27,867 bases of DNA from a virus: IMG/VR virus record IMGVR_UViG_3300023184_000432, positions 1 through 27,867 of that record. One strand, given 5' to 3'. Below, piece by piece: positions 1 to 7,672 of this stretch. The position numbers and the translations under genes are program-made. The notes beneath the pieces are model-generated. The model was not told the origin of the DNA. It worked only from the letters and a program-made list of their open reading frames with translations, and did not search any database. Numbering within the stretch: position 1 is the first letter of the stretch; each line of letters begins with the position of its first letter.

Positions 1-1897
1 GACCGATGGCGGCACGAATCTGCGCACTATCAGAAAACACATCGGCAGGCACGTCGATGCCAAGGCGTTCAGCCGCAGCTCTAGCTTCAACATTGACCTG
101 CGCCATTTCTGCGATCTTGGTCTGTGCGGCCTTGGCCTTTGACCCAGTGCCGGAAGCCTCTCGAATGATCTTCCCAAGCTCAACGGCGGCTTCAGGAGTA
201 GATGCTGCCTCCATAATGGGCGCAGCAGCAGGAGCGCCGGGCGCAACAGAGGCAGCAGGTGAAGCCTGTTGTTCAAATTTCCTACCACGCGCAATATATC
301 CTAATTGCGCTTGGGTGAAAGATGCGCGCTCTTCGGCAGTTGTGAAGCGCACAAGATCATCAGCGGTCAGTTCAATTGCACCGCCAGCAGATGGCAGCGG
401 AGCGCCAACCGGAGGCTGGGCAATATACTGAGACGGTGCAGGAGCGCCGGGCGCCATAGCGCCAGGAGAAACTTCAGGGATCACCTGTTCTGGAGGTTGC
501 CCAAGAAAGCGGCTTATTGCTGGGCTGACGTATTTCTCAATAACAGGAGCTACATATTTCTGCGCTGCCGCCCCACCAGCGGTGCCAATAGTAGCGCCCA
601 GCACAGCACCTGGAATACGTTCAACAAGTCCGGCGTCGGGAGGAGCGTTGCCAGTACCAAAAAGACCACCATAAACTCCAGCGCGAGTGGCTTCACCAGC
701 AACCGTTCCCGCTGGTCCGATCTTAGATAGCGGAGAAAGAAGGCCACCGACAATTTCACTGCCTAATGTCGTTCCTGGATACTGCTCTTGTCCGTATTGA
801 CGTGCAGCCTCCATTCTCGCGGCGGCTTCTGGGTTGAATAAATTAACGGCTTCCTCTGCAAGGCCAGCCGTTGTTCCCGAAACGAGTCCAGAAGCAACGG
901 CGCTAGTTCGCCCAGGGCCGCCTTCTTCTTTGATTCCGGTAACAGGAAGCTGCCATTGAACCGCGCCACGATCACCAGGCTGGTTCTTCTCCCACCATTG
1001 CAAAGCGTCAATGGTTTCCTTCTCAGCCGCGCCATAACCGAGTTCGGACAACCGAGAATTGAACTGGATGAGCGCCTGATCGAATGGCAATCCCTGAGTT
1101 TCAGACCAAGCTTCAGCAGAATCCTTACGACGCTGGAAATCTTCGTCAGTCGCAAACTGAGTGCCTTGAGCTACCTTTATATTTGCCTGAGGTGTTTCAG
1201 AAGGAGGAGGAGCGCCGGGTTCACGAGCGATGATCGGCTTGCCTTCCTTATCGATAAAACCAAGTCCTCGCAGGTTTTCATCAGCAAGCAACCTGCCTTG
1301 ACGACCAGCTGTCGATCCAAATCCAAGGATTGCAAGCTCGCGCTGCTGGTCTTTAGTGGCTTGTTCTTTTTCACCAGCGCCTGGCTGTGGGAAAAATATG
1401 CGAGCTTGTTTTTGAAACTCATCCGCCCCAATCGCAGCGCCCGATTCAAGGCGAAGCGAAGCAGCGATCCAATTTTCCATGAGATCCAACTGCGTGCGCT
1501 GGTTATCAGAAAGATTGGCGCGCGAGAAGGTTGGAGAAATGCGCTGCTGGATCAGAGTTGTCCAATCCTGCGGCCCCATTCTTAAACGCTTCATCTGCGT
1601 CTCAGAGGACCTCATTCTTTGATAGAACCCCTGAGCCTTAGCCTGCGATTCAGTCAATCCACCTTCAGAAACAGTTTCGATCTTCCCAGCATCATTGATT
1701 TGAAAATTCTGCTCAATAGGAAGATTCCGCTGCTTTTTTTCATCATTGGACAACATGCGCCAGACTTCCGTTGCGCGAAGTGGCGACGGAGTGTCAGGCT
1801 CTTTGGGAGCTTTAGGGATAACGACGCCAACAGACGGCGAGGCCGAACTTGGCGCTGGTGCACCACCCAAATGATCGAAAACATTCTGCTCGGCCAT
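1..1897 (-). CDS. Ejection-type internal virion protein (P22 gp16 position), C-terminus cut by window edge
   Basis: The reverse frame is open from an ATG at 1897 to the left edge without a stop, giving 632 codons of a longer protein. It starts inside the stop codon of the gene before it (TAATG), so translation is probably coupled. The N-terminal 50 residues are Pro/Ala-rich. Around residues 151-174 is the block ESGAAI followed by FFPQPG, which I know from ejection or internal virion proteins of phages of Alphaproteobacteria. From about residue 330 there are Gly/Ala-rich stretches (GLVSGTTAGLAEEA, GAVLGATIGTAGGAAAQ) of the kind that could insert in membranes. As the third ejection-type gene in a row it holds the place of P22 gp16, which is ejected with the DNA. 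Sequence identity to gp16 itself is not claimed; a role in DNA delivery is inferred from the motif and position. Confidence 0.8.
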   Translation of the reverse strand, partial: MAEQNVFDHLGGAPAPSSASPSVGVVIPKAPKEPDTPSPLRATEVWRMLSNDEKKQRNLPIEQNFQINDAGKIETVSEGGLTESQAKAQGFYQRMRSSETQMKRLRMGPQDWTTLIQQRISPTFSRANLSDNQRTQLDLMENWIAASLRLESGAAIGADEFQKQARIFFPQPGAGEKEQATKDQQRELAILGFGSTAGRQGRLLADENLRGLGFIDKEGKPIIAREPGAPPPSETPQANIKVAQGTQFATDEDFQRRKDSAEAWSETQGLPFDQALIQFNSRLSELGYGAAEKETIDALQWWEKNQPGDRGAVQWQLPVTGIKEEGGPGRTSAVASGLVSGTTAGLAEEAVNLFNPEAAARMEAARQYGQEQYPGTTLGSEIVGGLLSPLSKIGPAGTVAGEATRAGVYGGLFGTGNAPPDAGLVERIPGAVLGATIGTAGGAAAQKYVAPVIEKYVSPAISRFLGQPPEQVIPEVSPGAMAPGAPAPSQYIAQPPVGAPLPSAGGAIELTADDLVRFTTAEERASFTQAQLGYIARGRKFEQQASPAASVAPGAPAAAPIMEAASTPEAAVELGKIIREASGTGSKAKAAQTKIAEMAQVNVEARAAAERLGIDVPADVFSDSAQIRAAIG

Positions 1898-2817
1898 TAT
1901 GGGTTAACTCCCCATGCCTTAAGTTGTCTCATAACCTTATCCATACCTACGCCAGAGCGCACAGCCTCATTGGCCTGATTGATAAGATCAGCGTCCGTCA
2001 TGTTTGGAGGGCGGCTCGAAAGCGGAAGGATTGTAGAAGCTGGAGGCGGAGCCGAACGCTGACCAACCGGACCACCGCCTGAGCTGAAGCGTGTAAGATA
2101 ATCTTCGAGCGTTCCGGTATATTCACCGCCATCTGGTGTTTTTGCACCCGTCAAAAGAATCTGGCCTTGCTTAAACGCCATGTTCTTAAATATATCGCGG
2201 CCAGCTTCGCTGTACGGATCAATCCCAGCACCGCGCATTAAGGCGCGAGCATCTCCAGAGCCGGTCATCTTATCGGCTGCTTCAGGATCAACAGCACGAA
2301 CCTGCATGTCAATAACACCCTGAGCTAAGCGCGGATCAGCACCAGGCGTTCCAATCGAAGACGCTAGATCACGCATCTGCGCTTCCAGAACGATGTCTCC
2401 GCTGTTTTTAGCGGCATCGGCACGGGTGTTTAGTTTACCAATTGCACCCTCAATGTTTACATTCCCAGACTCATCAGGAATCAGATCCCCATAAGCAGTT
2501 CGCGCAGCTTCAAGCAGGAATGCTTTTCGCCCGTCGTTAATGCCCTTCCAGAACGTCTGGATTGCAGCAACCTCTTCTGGAAGTTGACGCATAGCCTCAT
2601 TGCGCTGTTCCATCGTAGATCCTGGTCCAAGAAGCGTTTTGAACACAGTCTGCTTTCTGGTCGCTTCATCAATTTTGCGCTGAACCTCTGCATTAGCGGC
2701 TTCGGAGCGCAAATACTCAGCCTGAACTTGCCTGCCCTGCTGAGCAATCTGAACGCCCTTTAGGAAGGCTTCAGTTGGATCGGTTCCGCCGAGACTGTAA
2801 TCATATGGCTGGGGCAT
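1897..2817 (-). CDS. Probable ejection/internal virion protein, 306 aa (P22 gp20 position)
   Basis: The protein begins MPQPYDYSLGG, is rich in Gln, Ala and Glu, and has a long helical, probably coiled-coil part from about residue 20 to 110. The C-terminal tail has a Pro/Ser linker (about 245-270) followed by a short helical end with DADLINQANEAVRSG and KAWGVNP. No signal peptide or membrane segment is visible. It lies between the 287-aa transfer-type protein and the large ejection-type protein, which matches the gp7-gp20-gp16 trio of P22. Its stop overlaps the next start (TAATG). The start at 2817 lies 3 nt after the previous stop and has only a weak ribosome binding site, which fits coupled translation. 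I recognise the context rather than a catalytic domain; the family name is an inference. Confidence 0.72.
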   Translation of the reverse strand: MPQPYDYSLGGTDPTEAFLKGVQIAQQGRQVQAEYLRSEAANAEVQRKIDEATRKQTVFKTLLGPGSTMEQRNEAMRQLPEEVAAIQTFWKGINDGRKAFLLEAARTAYGDLIPDESGNVNIEGAIGKLNTRADAAKNSGDIVLEAQMRDLASSIGTPGADPRLAQGVIDMQVRAVDPEAADKMTGSGDARALMRGAGIDPYSEAGRDIFKNMAFKQGQILLTGAKTPDGGEYTGTLEDYLTRFSSGGGPVGQRSAPPPASTILPLSSRPPNMTDADLINQANEAVRSGVGMDKVMRQLKAWGVNP

Positions 2818-2820
2818 GGT

Positions 2821-3684
2821 TTAAAAACCCATAGATTTCTGCGCGGACATACCGCCGAGTGTTGAGAGAAGATTGAACGGCTGGCTGTATGCCCTGCCCT
2901 GCCCCAATGCGGCACCGGCACGAGCAGCTCCAGCTTGCCCTAGCAGATCAGCTATTGATGAGGCCGAGTTCACACCAGCAGCACCAACTCCCGCAGCTGA
3001 TGCTTGCCCGATCTGAGCCATCCCGCCGAGGCGGCCATATTGCTGCTCGATGAATTGATTGAGCAAGGCGGGGCGGAACTGAGCCAGCGCGCCTTGAACG
3101 TTGCCACCACGCAAGCCACCAGTGGCCGATGCGTTTTGAAGGATGCCTTCCTCGCCTTGACGAGCAAAGGCCTGGAACATTGGGTTGTTTTCAATTCCAG
3201 AAACTGCCTGTTGCTGCAATTGTTCTGGAGTCATGGTGAATGAGGAAATATCGTCACCAGCCGCTTGTCCGGTGGTCTGATAATAGTTCTGAGCAAACTC
3301 AGACAGCGATTGAGTTCCGCCAGGTTGCCCTGACATTCCGCCATATTCCCCAAATCCGCCGAAGTTAAACCCAGATGGCGCTGCCTTTTGCGCTTCATAG
3401 GCCTGCATAAGAGCTGGGTTTGATTGAGCGTAGGCATCCCAATTAGTTGAGCCAGTGCCAAGGCCGATCAGATTCATCTGGGCCTGAAGCGCAGGAATGC
3501 CCACCGCTGAATAAGGCGCGAGGCTCTTCATAAGGGCGTCACGAGCAGCCTTAGTTTCGGCAATGCCAGCATTTGCGGCGCTGGCCTGAAGTTTGCCAGC
3601 TTTACCTGCGGCGCCAGCGCCAATCGCAGCGCTTCCTACAGCGCCAACGCCAAGAGCAATTGCTGCGAGAGTTCCGATTGCCAT
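2821..3684 (-). CDS. DNA transfer protein, p32-like (P22 gp7 position), 287 aa
   Basis: The N-terminus (MAIGTLAAIALGVGAVGS, then AIGAGAAGKAGK) is a Gly/Ala-rich hydrophobic stretch typical of phage DNA-transfer proteins, followed by a helical part (about 30-75) with APYSAVGIPAL. A Gly/Gln-rich middle and a C-terminal half with NASATGGLRGGNVQGAL and an IEQQYGRLGG block match the DNA transfer protein p32 type found in many phages of Alphaproteobacteria. Such proteins are packed in the capsid and ejected ahead of or with the genome to help it cross the envelope. The gene starts inside the stop codon of the acetyltransferase gene (TAATG at 3684), so the two are probably translationally coupled. 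The call rests on recalled family motifs and on position in the operon. Confidence 0.78.
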   Translation of the reverse strand: MAIGTLAAIALGVGAVGSAAIGAGAAGKAGKLQASAANAGIAETKAARDALMKSLAPYSAVGIPALQAQMNLIGLGTGSTNWDAYAQSNPALMQAYEAQKAAPSGFNFGGFGEYGGMSGQPGGTQSLSEFAQNYYQTTGQAAGDDISSFTMTPEQLQQQAVSGIENNPMFQAFARQGEEGILQNASATGGLRGGNVQGALAQFRPALLNQFIEQQYGRLGGMAQIGQASAAGVGAAGVNSASSIADLLGQAGAARAGAALGQGRAYSQPFNLLSTLGGMSAQKSMGF

Positions 3685-4202
3685 TATACCAACCTCTTAA
3701 TGAAAGAACGCTCGCTGGGCCGATACCCGTCGCGAGCGTATAGTTTAGCCATCCTGTCCCCGTTCAACAGATCGATTGACTTCATCTGGATGGATGATGC
3801 GCCGCGATTCAACGCCTCTTGATCAAGCGCCTTTTTCAGCTTGCGGCCAATGCCGATGTGCGAAGATTCAGGATCAGACCACCAGAAAAGTTCTTCTGCT
3901 GATATGTGCTTATGGTTGAAATACACCGGAGCCAGAACAAGAGATCCGAACGAAACAAACTTGCCTCCTTCATCAGCCACCATGCAGATAAAGTTTGGTT
4001 TCCCAATGAAATTCTCAAGCGACGCTACGCAGTCACCTATGCTGTATGAGAAAATATCAGACCAAGATGCCTGATTGTGAAACCTAGAGCCAAGCATGGC
4101 GATCTGTTCAGCGTCTTCAATGGTGGCGTCGCGGATCACAGGCAGGCCAAATGGTTCGCTGAATTGCGATGTCCCATTAATAGCTGCTTGGTGATACGTC
4201 AT
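3684..4202 (-). CDS. GNAT-family N-acetyltransferase, 172 aa
   Basis: The fold order is that of GNAT enzymes: an N-terminal strand and helix (VIRDATIEDAEQIAML, about 22-37), a central strand, a beta-rich middle (FICMVAD, FGSLVLAPVY), then acetyl-CoA-binding motif A around residues 104-130 with IGIGRKLKKAL in place of the (Q/R)xxGxG/A loop, and a C-terminal DGYRPSERSFIKRL segment. It would transfer an acetyl group from acetyl-CoA to an amine; the substrate cannot be told. The N-terminal 20 residues before the fold look extra. It sits inside the virion operon between the Cys-rich protein and the DNA transfer protein, and overlaps the latter. Ribosome binding site AGAGG lies just before the ATG, and a perfect 12-bp inverted repeat (4217-4256) lies upstream of that. 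Single acetyltransferases among structural genes are known in short-tailed phages; their target is unclear. Confidence 0.82.
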   Translation of the reverse strand: MTYHQAAINGTSQFSEPFGLPVIRDATIEDAEQIAMLGSRFHNQASWSDIFSYSIGDCVASLENFIGKPNFICMVADEGGKFVSFGSLVLAPVYFNHKHISAEELFWWSDPESSHIGIGRKLKKALDQEALNRGASSIQMKSIDLLNGDRMAKLYARDGYRPSERSFIKRLV

Positions 4203-4216
4203 TCAAACCTCTCAAA

Positions 4217-4256
4217 GGTGAGCCACCGGATGCTCAATGACGCTCGGTGGCTCACC
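4217..4256 (-). terminator. Perfect 12-bp stem-loop before the acetyltransferase gene
   Basis: GGTGAGCCACCG (4217-4228) pairs exactly with CGGTGGCTCACC (4245-4256) around a 16-nt loop. In the leftward transcript the stem is followed by UUUGAGAG, so there is only a token U-tract, and the ribosome binding site of the acetyltransferase starts within a few bases. It could be a weak terminator, an attenuator or an RNA processing or stabilising element that sets the level of the ejection genes relative to the tail genes. Confidence 0.5.
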
Positions 4257-4265
4257 ATATCACAG

Positions 4266-4667
4266 TCAATCTTCAAACTCAAACTCGCGCTCTTCCCATG
4301 CCTGGCATACGCGCAGATCGTGGCAAACGAACTCAAACTTGGTGCAGAAGCCACGGAATCCAGCGTTATTGTCCCACTGATTGCGAGGGATGCGCTCCAT
4401 CTTGGCTTGGGTTAACGTGCTGTTGTCGTAATATTCACAGTTCGAGCAGCGACGGCGGCGCGCCTCAGTCTCGTCAACCTGCATCGCCTTTCCGATTGCG
4501 ATCCAGAATGTTTCATTGGCATCCGGCTCATTGCTTGGGTTTTCAGGACCAAGCATCCAATCGTCAATGACAACTTTCGTGTTCTTTTTGTTCTCGGCAG
4601 TTGTAACGAATGGCTCGATTTCGCCCAAACCGGCAAACCCGCCAATGATGGTGATAGACTTTTTCAT
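4266..4667 (-). CDS. Cys-rich HiPIP-like protein in the virion operon, 133 aa
   Basis: The first 70 residues have no motif I can name. The C-terminal half has five cysteines at about 74, 77, 108, 115 and 121, as RRRRCSNCEYY, then GFRGFCTKFEFVC and RVCQAW. The order C-x2-C-x-Y, G-x-C, C-x2-W is like that of high-potential iron-sulphur proteins (HiPIP), where four cysteines hold a 4Fe-4S cluster; the third-to-fourth spacing (12 residues) is close to HiPIP but the second-to-third (30) is longer. Zinc is the alternative. Similar small proteins occur in short-tailed phages of marine bacteria, as far as I recall. The start overlaps the stop of the preceding gene as ATGA, so it is co-expressed with tail genes. 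Metal type and function are not established by the sequence. Confidence 0.7.
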   Translation of the reverse strand: MKKSITIIGGFAGLGEIEPFVTTAENKKNTKVVIDDWMLGPENPSNEPDANETFWIAIGKAMQVDETEARRRRCSNCEYYDNSTLTQAKMERIPRNQWDNNAGFRGFCTKFEFVCHDLRVCQAWEEREFEFED

Positions 4668-5002
4668 GCGACAATCTCCCGTCCAGATGCGCGGATGGTC
4701 AGTGATGTTGCCGCGCTGGCAATCGTAGAAATGAACGAACCAGAATCCAGCACCTGGCCGACCAGCTCTGGGAATGTGTAGGTCTCACCTGCAACCATCA
4801 TCCGTGCGTCAACAATCAAGTTGTCGTTTCCGGCAGTTCCACTAGCAGCTATCAGATTAACGCTTAGGCTTTCGTTACCGGCGCTGGTGTTAGTGGCCGT
4901 GAACTTGTCGATGATCGTGCGGCAGTTGACAGCTGTGTATTGAGTGGTCTGAGTTGCCTCAGCCTCCTTGGATGGGATGAGCGTTTTAACTGTGACCGCC
5001 AT
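4664..5002 (-). CDS. Small beta-rich phage protein, probably virion-associated, 112 aa
   Basis: A short protein rich in Thr, Ala, Ser and Val with alternating polar and hydrophobic residues, suggesting an all-beta fold. It begins MAVTVKTLIPSKEAEATQTTQYT and carries the phrase CRTIIDKFTATNTS near residue 27-40, the sort of beta-sandwich pattern seen in small structural proteins of short-tailed phages. There is no signal peptide, membrane segment or catalytic motif. It lies between the fibre-linked genes and the HiPIP-like gene, whose start overlaps its stop (ATGA). The ATG at 5002 has a GGAAAG ribosome binding site. It could be a decoration or tail appendage protein; that role is inferred from context only. 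Confidence 0.62.
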   Translation of the reverse strand: MAVTVKTLIPSKEAEATQTTQYTAVNCRTIIDKFTATNTSAGNESLSVNLIAASGTAGNDNLIVDARMMVAGETYTFPELVGQVLDSGSFISTIASAATSLTIRASGREIVA

Positions 5003-5081
5003 ATTAAGTTTCTTTCCAGTTTAGCGTTGATCCATCAATATGGTCATTGTTTTGCCCGAGTAGTTAGTCTCGCGTAGGGTA
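5003..5081. other. Short intergenic gap with a small inverted repeat
   Basis: This 79-nt gap lies between the 89-aa and 112-aa genes, both read leftwards. It contains TTGATGGATCAA, a 5-bp inverted repeat around GG, but no convincing promoter pair, no strong hairpin and no small ORF with a good ribosome binding site. It is one of the few gaps inside the late operon, so a weak internal promoter is possible but not supported. Confidence 0.3.
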
Positions 5082-5351
5082 TCACAGCGAAGATTGAGAA
5101 TCCATTAGGCTAGTCACCTGTGCCTGTAGCTCGAAGATTTGCGATTGAATGGCTTCAAGCGTGCGCTCTGGCGTTGGTGAAGGAGTGGGCGGCTTGTACG
5201 GGGTTGCCAAATGGTTAAGGTGAAACTCCACCAATCCATCTAACTCTGTGTCAGAAGATGCAACAACAACAAAAAACTTAATCGGCTCCTCGTTAAAGGT
5301 AGTCGATATTTCAAACATATTATCGGCAATGAACGAAGCTGTATATTTCAT
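5082..5351 (-). CDS. Small protein following the tail fibre gene, 89 aa
   Basis: Residues 1-50 look like a small beta domain (MKYTASFIADNMFEIS, then IKFFVVVASSD). A Pro-rich linker (YKPPTPSPTPE) leads to a C-terminal amphipathic helix (about 66-86) with heptad-like Ile, Leu and Val that could form a coiled coil. The gene lies directly after the fibre gene, with a clear AGGA ribosome binding site before the ATG at 5351. A gene in this place is often a fibre assembly factor or a small distal fibre subunit, and the beta domain plus coiled coil would suit either, but I do not recognise the family. Confidence 0.6.
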   Translation of the reverse strand: MKYTASFIADNMFEISTTFNEEPIKFFVVVASSDTELDGLVEFHLNHLATPYKPPTPSPTPERTLEAIQSQIFELQAQVTSLMDSQSSL

Positions 5352-5359
5352 AGCTTTTC

Positions 5360-7672
5360 CTAAGCGTTGGTTCTTGTTCTGAAAAACATAAATCCAACCG
5401 TTGCCGTGCTTCCAGAGTTATTAGTCCAAGTGTAGCCATTTATGCCCGCGTTATAAGTAACGGCTCCAACAGCGCCGCCTGCGTATGTCTGAGTGCCTGG
5501 CGTTGAAACAGCGCCGCCGCCCATGAAATACATCGAGATAGCGCCGGTATTATAGTTATTGACAATGAGCATTCCGGACGCATTGCTGAAGTTAACCGTG
5601 CCAGCATTTGCAACGGAAACCGCTGCGCTAGACGTATCAAGCGTGTAATTGCCCGCCGCCGCACTAACCGCGATGGTTCCGCCAAAGTCAAAGTTTCCGC
5701 TGGAGTTAAGATACATTCGCGTTGCAGAACTGCTGACATCAAAGATCGCAAGCCCTGCATTACTTACGCCGGGCTGACCGCCAACAACATCAAAGGTACC
5801 ACCGCCAACGCCTGTGTTCTGAAGACGCAAGCGGTTGGTTGATTGGTCGTTGGTTGAAACGTGCAGATTGGTTATAGGGCTAGCGGTTCCAATGCCGACC
5901 TTGCCGGTGGCGTCCTTATAAAACTGCCCGCTGCCCAGATTGACGATACCCGTGCCGCCCGTCAGCGTGGTGGTGTAGGACAGCGACGTAAACGCGCCGG
6001 TGTTCGCCGTTGTAGCGCCCACGGTGCCGTTGATGTTAATCGAGGCTGTACCAGTCAGGTTGGTCACAGTGCCGCTGGAGGGCGTTCCTAGAGCGCCGCC
6101 ATTGACGACAAAAGCGCCAGCCGTGCCAACGTTAACGCCCAGCGCCGTGACAACATTTGCGCCAGTCGTAACCGTCGCGGGAGCCGCGCCCGCGCCACCG
6201 CCGACCATCAGAGCGTTAGCTGCAAGAAGCGCCGAGGTTGCCCAAGTGGTGGTTGAGGAAAAGTAAGGAATGCCGCCCGACGTACCGGCGACCGTCAGCG
6301 CCAGTGTGCCTGACGTGGTGATTGGCGACCCGCCAACAGAGATTATGCCGCCTGTGAAGGTCTGTGCTACGCTGGTAACTGAGCCGCTGCCTTTGTTATT
6401 AAACGTAGTAAAATTGGCGGCTGTTAAATATCCGTCCACAGTGGTACTGGCCGCTGCCATGCTAATTGCAGGAGCAGTGCCGCCAGAAGAAACTACAGGG
6501 GCCGTTCCGGTAACGCCCGTAACGGTGCCGCTACCTTTGGCGTTAAACGTCGTCCAGTCAGCGGCTGACAAAGCCCCTCGGTTAGCAGCAGACGCTGTAG
6601 GGACATTTAGGGTAATTACAGGGGTCGTTGTGCTGTTGGCGACAGTGGACGACAGATCAGTTCCCGCCGTGCCAAGAGTGAGCGCAGCGACGCTCGTTAC
6701 CGAACCAGAACCTTTGTTATTAAAGGTCGTCCAATCGGTGCTAGTAAGATATCCGTTCACCGAGGTTGTGGCCGCAGGCATACTAATAGCCGGAGTTGAG
6801 CCGCCGCTAGAAACGACCGGAGCTGTTCCAGTGACGTTCGTCACCGTCCCTGATACCCCAGTCAGAACCCCGCCTGATAGCGTTAAGCCACCCGCAACGC
6901 TGATCTCCTCCGCTGCGCCTGTGCTGGCTGTGGTGCGGCCCAGCAGGCGGCTGGTGGCCATCGTGAGGCCGCTGGTCGTATAAGCGCCAGGCGCAACGTA
7001 GTCTGTGCCTGCTGATGCTGCTGAAATAGCGGTGCCGTTGCCTTTAAGAACGCCCGTGATCGACGTTGACATGGTGATGGCTGGCGTGGTGGTGGCGGTT
7101 GCCACGGTGCCAGCAAACCCGTTAGCGGGGACAACGGAGACGCTCGTTACGGTTCCGGCGAAAGCATCCGTTGCGTTGATGGTGATTGAGCCAGGACCGT
7201 CAGTGATAGTGACGTTTGTTCCTGCGGTCAGCGTGGCTGGAGTGAGCGTGTTTCCGGTGGTGTTACCGATCAGAAGCTGGCCGTTGGTGTAACTGACCTG
7301 TCCAGTGCCACCGCTGTCAACGTCAAGCGTACCGCTAAGGGTGAGCGTTCCGCTGGTTGTGATTGGACCGCCCGTAAACAGTAGCCCTGTTGAACCACCA
7401 GACGCATCAACGCTGGTCACGGTGCCGCCCGTGGGAGGTGGAGCAACGACAAGCGGGGCGATCAGATCGTTCAGTACTGCAACGCCAGCAAGAGCCTCAT
7501 TGGCAGTCGCAGCAGCACCATCAGCTGAAATGCTTATCTCATCTATCGTCACGGTGCTGATCGTGTCGACCGTGCTGAACAGTTGCTCAAACTGCCTGAC
7601 CTGCTCAAAGTCCTGCAAAAATGACGCAAGCTGATTGCGCGTTAAATTTAGTCTGCCGGTCCCGGTCGCCAT
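5360..7672 (-). CDS. Tail fibre protein with internal repeats, 770 aa
   Basis: The N-terminal 100 residues (TGRLNLTRNQLASFLQD, then a helical part) probably anchor the fibre to the tail. Residues about 115-580 are low-complexity Gly/Thr/Ser/Val beta repeats, with recurring units such as TTFNNKGSGSVTSV and TGTAPVVSSGG at about residues 312-330, 371-400 and 419-440. Around 590-605 is VGIGTASPITNLHV, a motif common in phage fibres and other long trimeric beta-structured fibres. The C-terminal 80 residues (MGGGAVSTPGTQTYAG to the FRTRTNA end) are probably the receptor-facing tip. It starts inside the stop of the gp10-like gene (TAATG), fitting attachment of its product to that tail part. No enzymatic depolymerase motif is seen. 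The repeats explain the long open antisense frames here. Confidence 0.88.
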   Translation of the reverse strand: MATGTGRLNLTRNQLASFLQDFEQVRQFEQLFSTVDTISTVTIDEISISADGAAATANEALAGVAVLNDLIAPLVVAPPPTGGTVTSVDASGGSTGLLFTGGPITTSGTLTLSGTLDVDSGGTGQVSYTNGQLLIGNTTGNTLTPATLTAGTNVTITDGPGSITINATDAFAGTVTSVSVVPANGFAGTVATATTTPAITMSTSITGVLKGNGTAISAASAGTDYVAPGAYTTSGLTMATSRLLGRTTASTGAAEEISVAGGLTLSGGVLTGVSGTVTNVTGTAPVVSSGGSTPAISMPAATTSVNGYLTSTDWTTFNNKGSGSVTSVAALTLGTAGTDLSSTVANSTTTPVITLNVPTASAANRGALSAADWTTFNAKGSGTVTGVTGTAPVVSSGGTAPAISMAAASTTVDGYLTAANFTTFNNKGSGSVTSVAQTFTGGIISVGGSPITTSGTLALTVAGTSGGIPYFSSTTTWATSALLAANALMVGGGAGAAPATVTTGANVVTALGVNVGTAGAFVVNGGALGTPSSGTVTNLTGTASININGTVGATTANTGAFTSLSYTTTLTGGTGIVNLGSGQFYKDATGKVGIGTASPITNLHVSTNDQSTNRLRLQNTGVGGGTFDVVGGQPGVSNAGLAIFDVSSSATRMYLNSSGNFDFGGTIAVSAAAGNYTLDTSSAAVSVANAGTVNFSNASGMLIVNNYNTGAISMYFMGGGAVSTPGTQTYAGGAVGAVTYNAGINGYTWTNNSGSTATVGFMFFRTRTNA
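6383..6735 (-). repeat. Diverged tandem modules within the fibre gene
   Basis: Three copies of a 33-nt block encoding TTFN(N/A)KGSG-type sequence lie at 6703-6735, 6527-6559 and 6383-6415. The core CTTTG(T/G)(T/C)(A/G)TTAAA(C/G)GT(A/C)GT is shared between them. The copies are 176 and 144 nt apart, so whole modules of about 48-59 codons were duplicated and then diverged. A further shared piece encodes TGTAPVVSSGG near 6480-6520 and 6800-6840. These could serve as sites for homologous exchange that changes fibre length or tip. Confidence 0.65.

Noticed and set aside
956-1585. Rightward 209-codon frame
   Set aside because: It is antisense to the large ejection-type protein, whose reverse frame is open to the window edge and carries known motifs.
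5861-7634. Long rightward open frames (up to 237 codons) opposite the fibre gene
   Set aside because: They mirror the Gly/Thr/Ser/Val repeats of the fibre and give Val/Pro/Ala-rich text without motifs. The fibre frame has family features and fits the operon.
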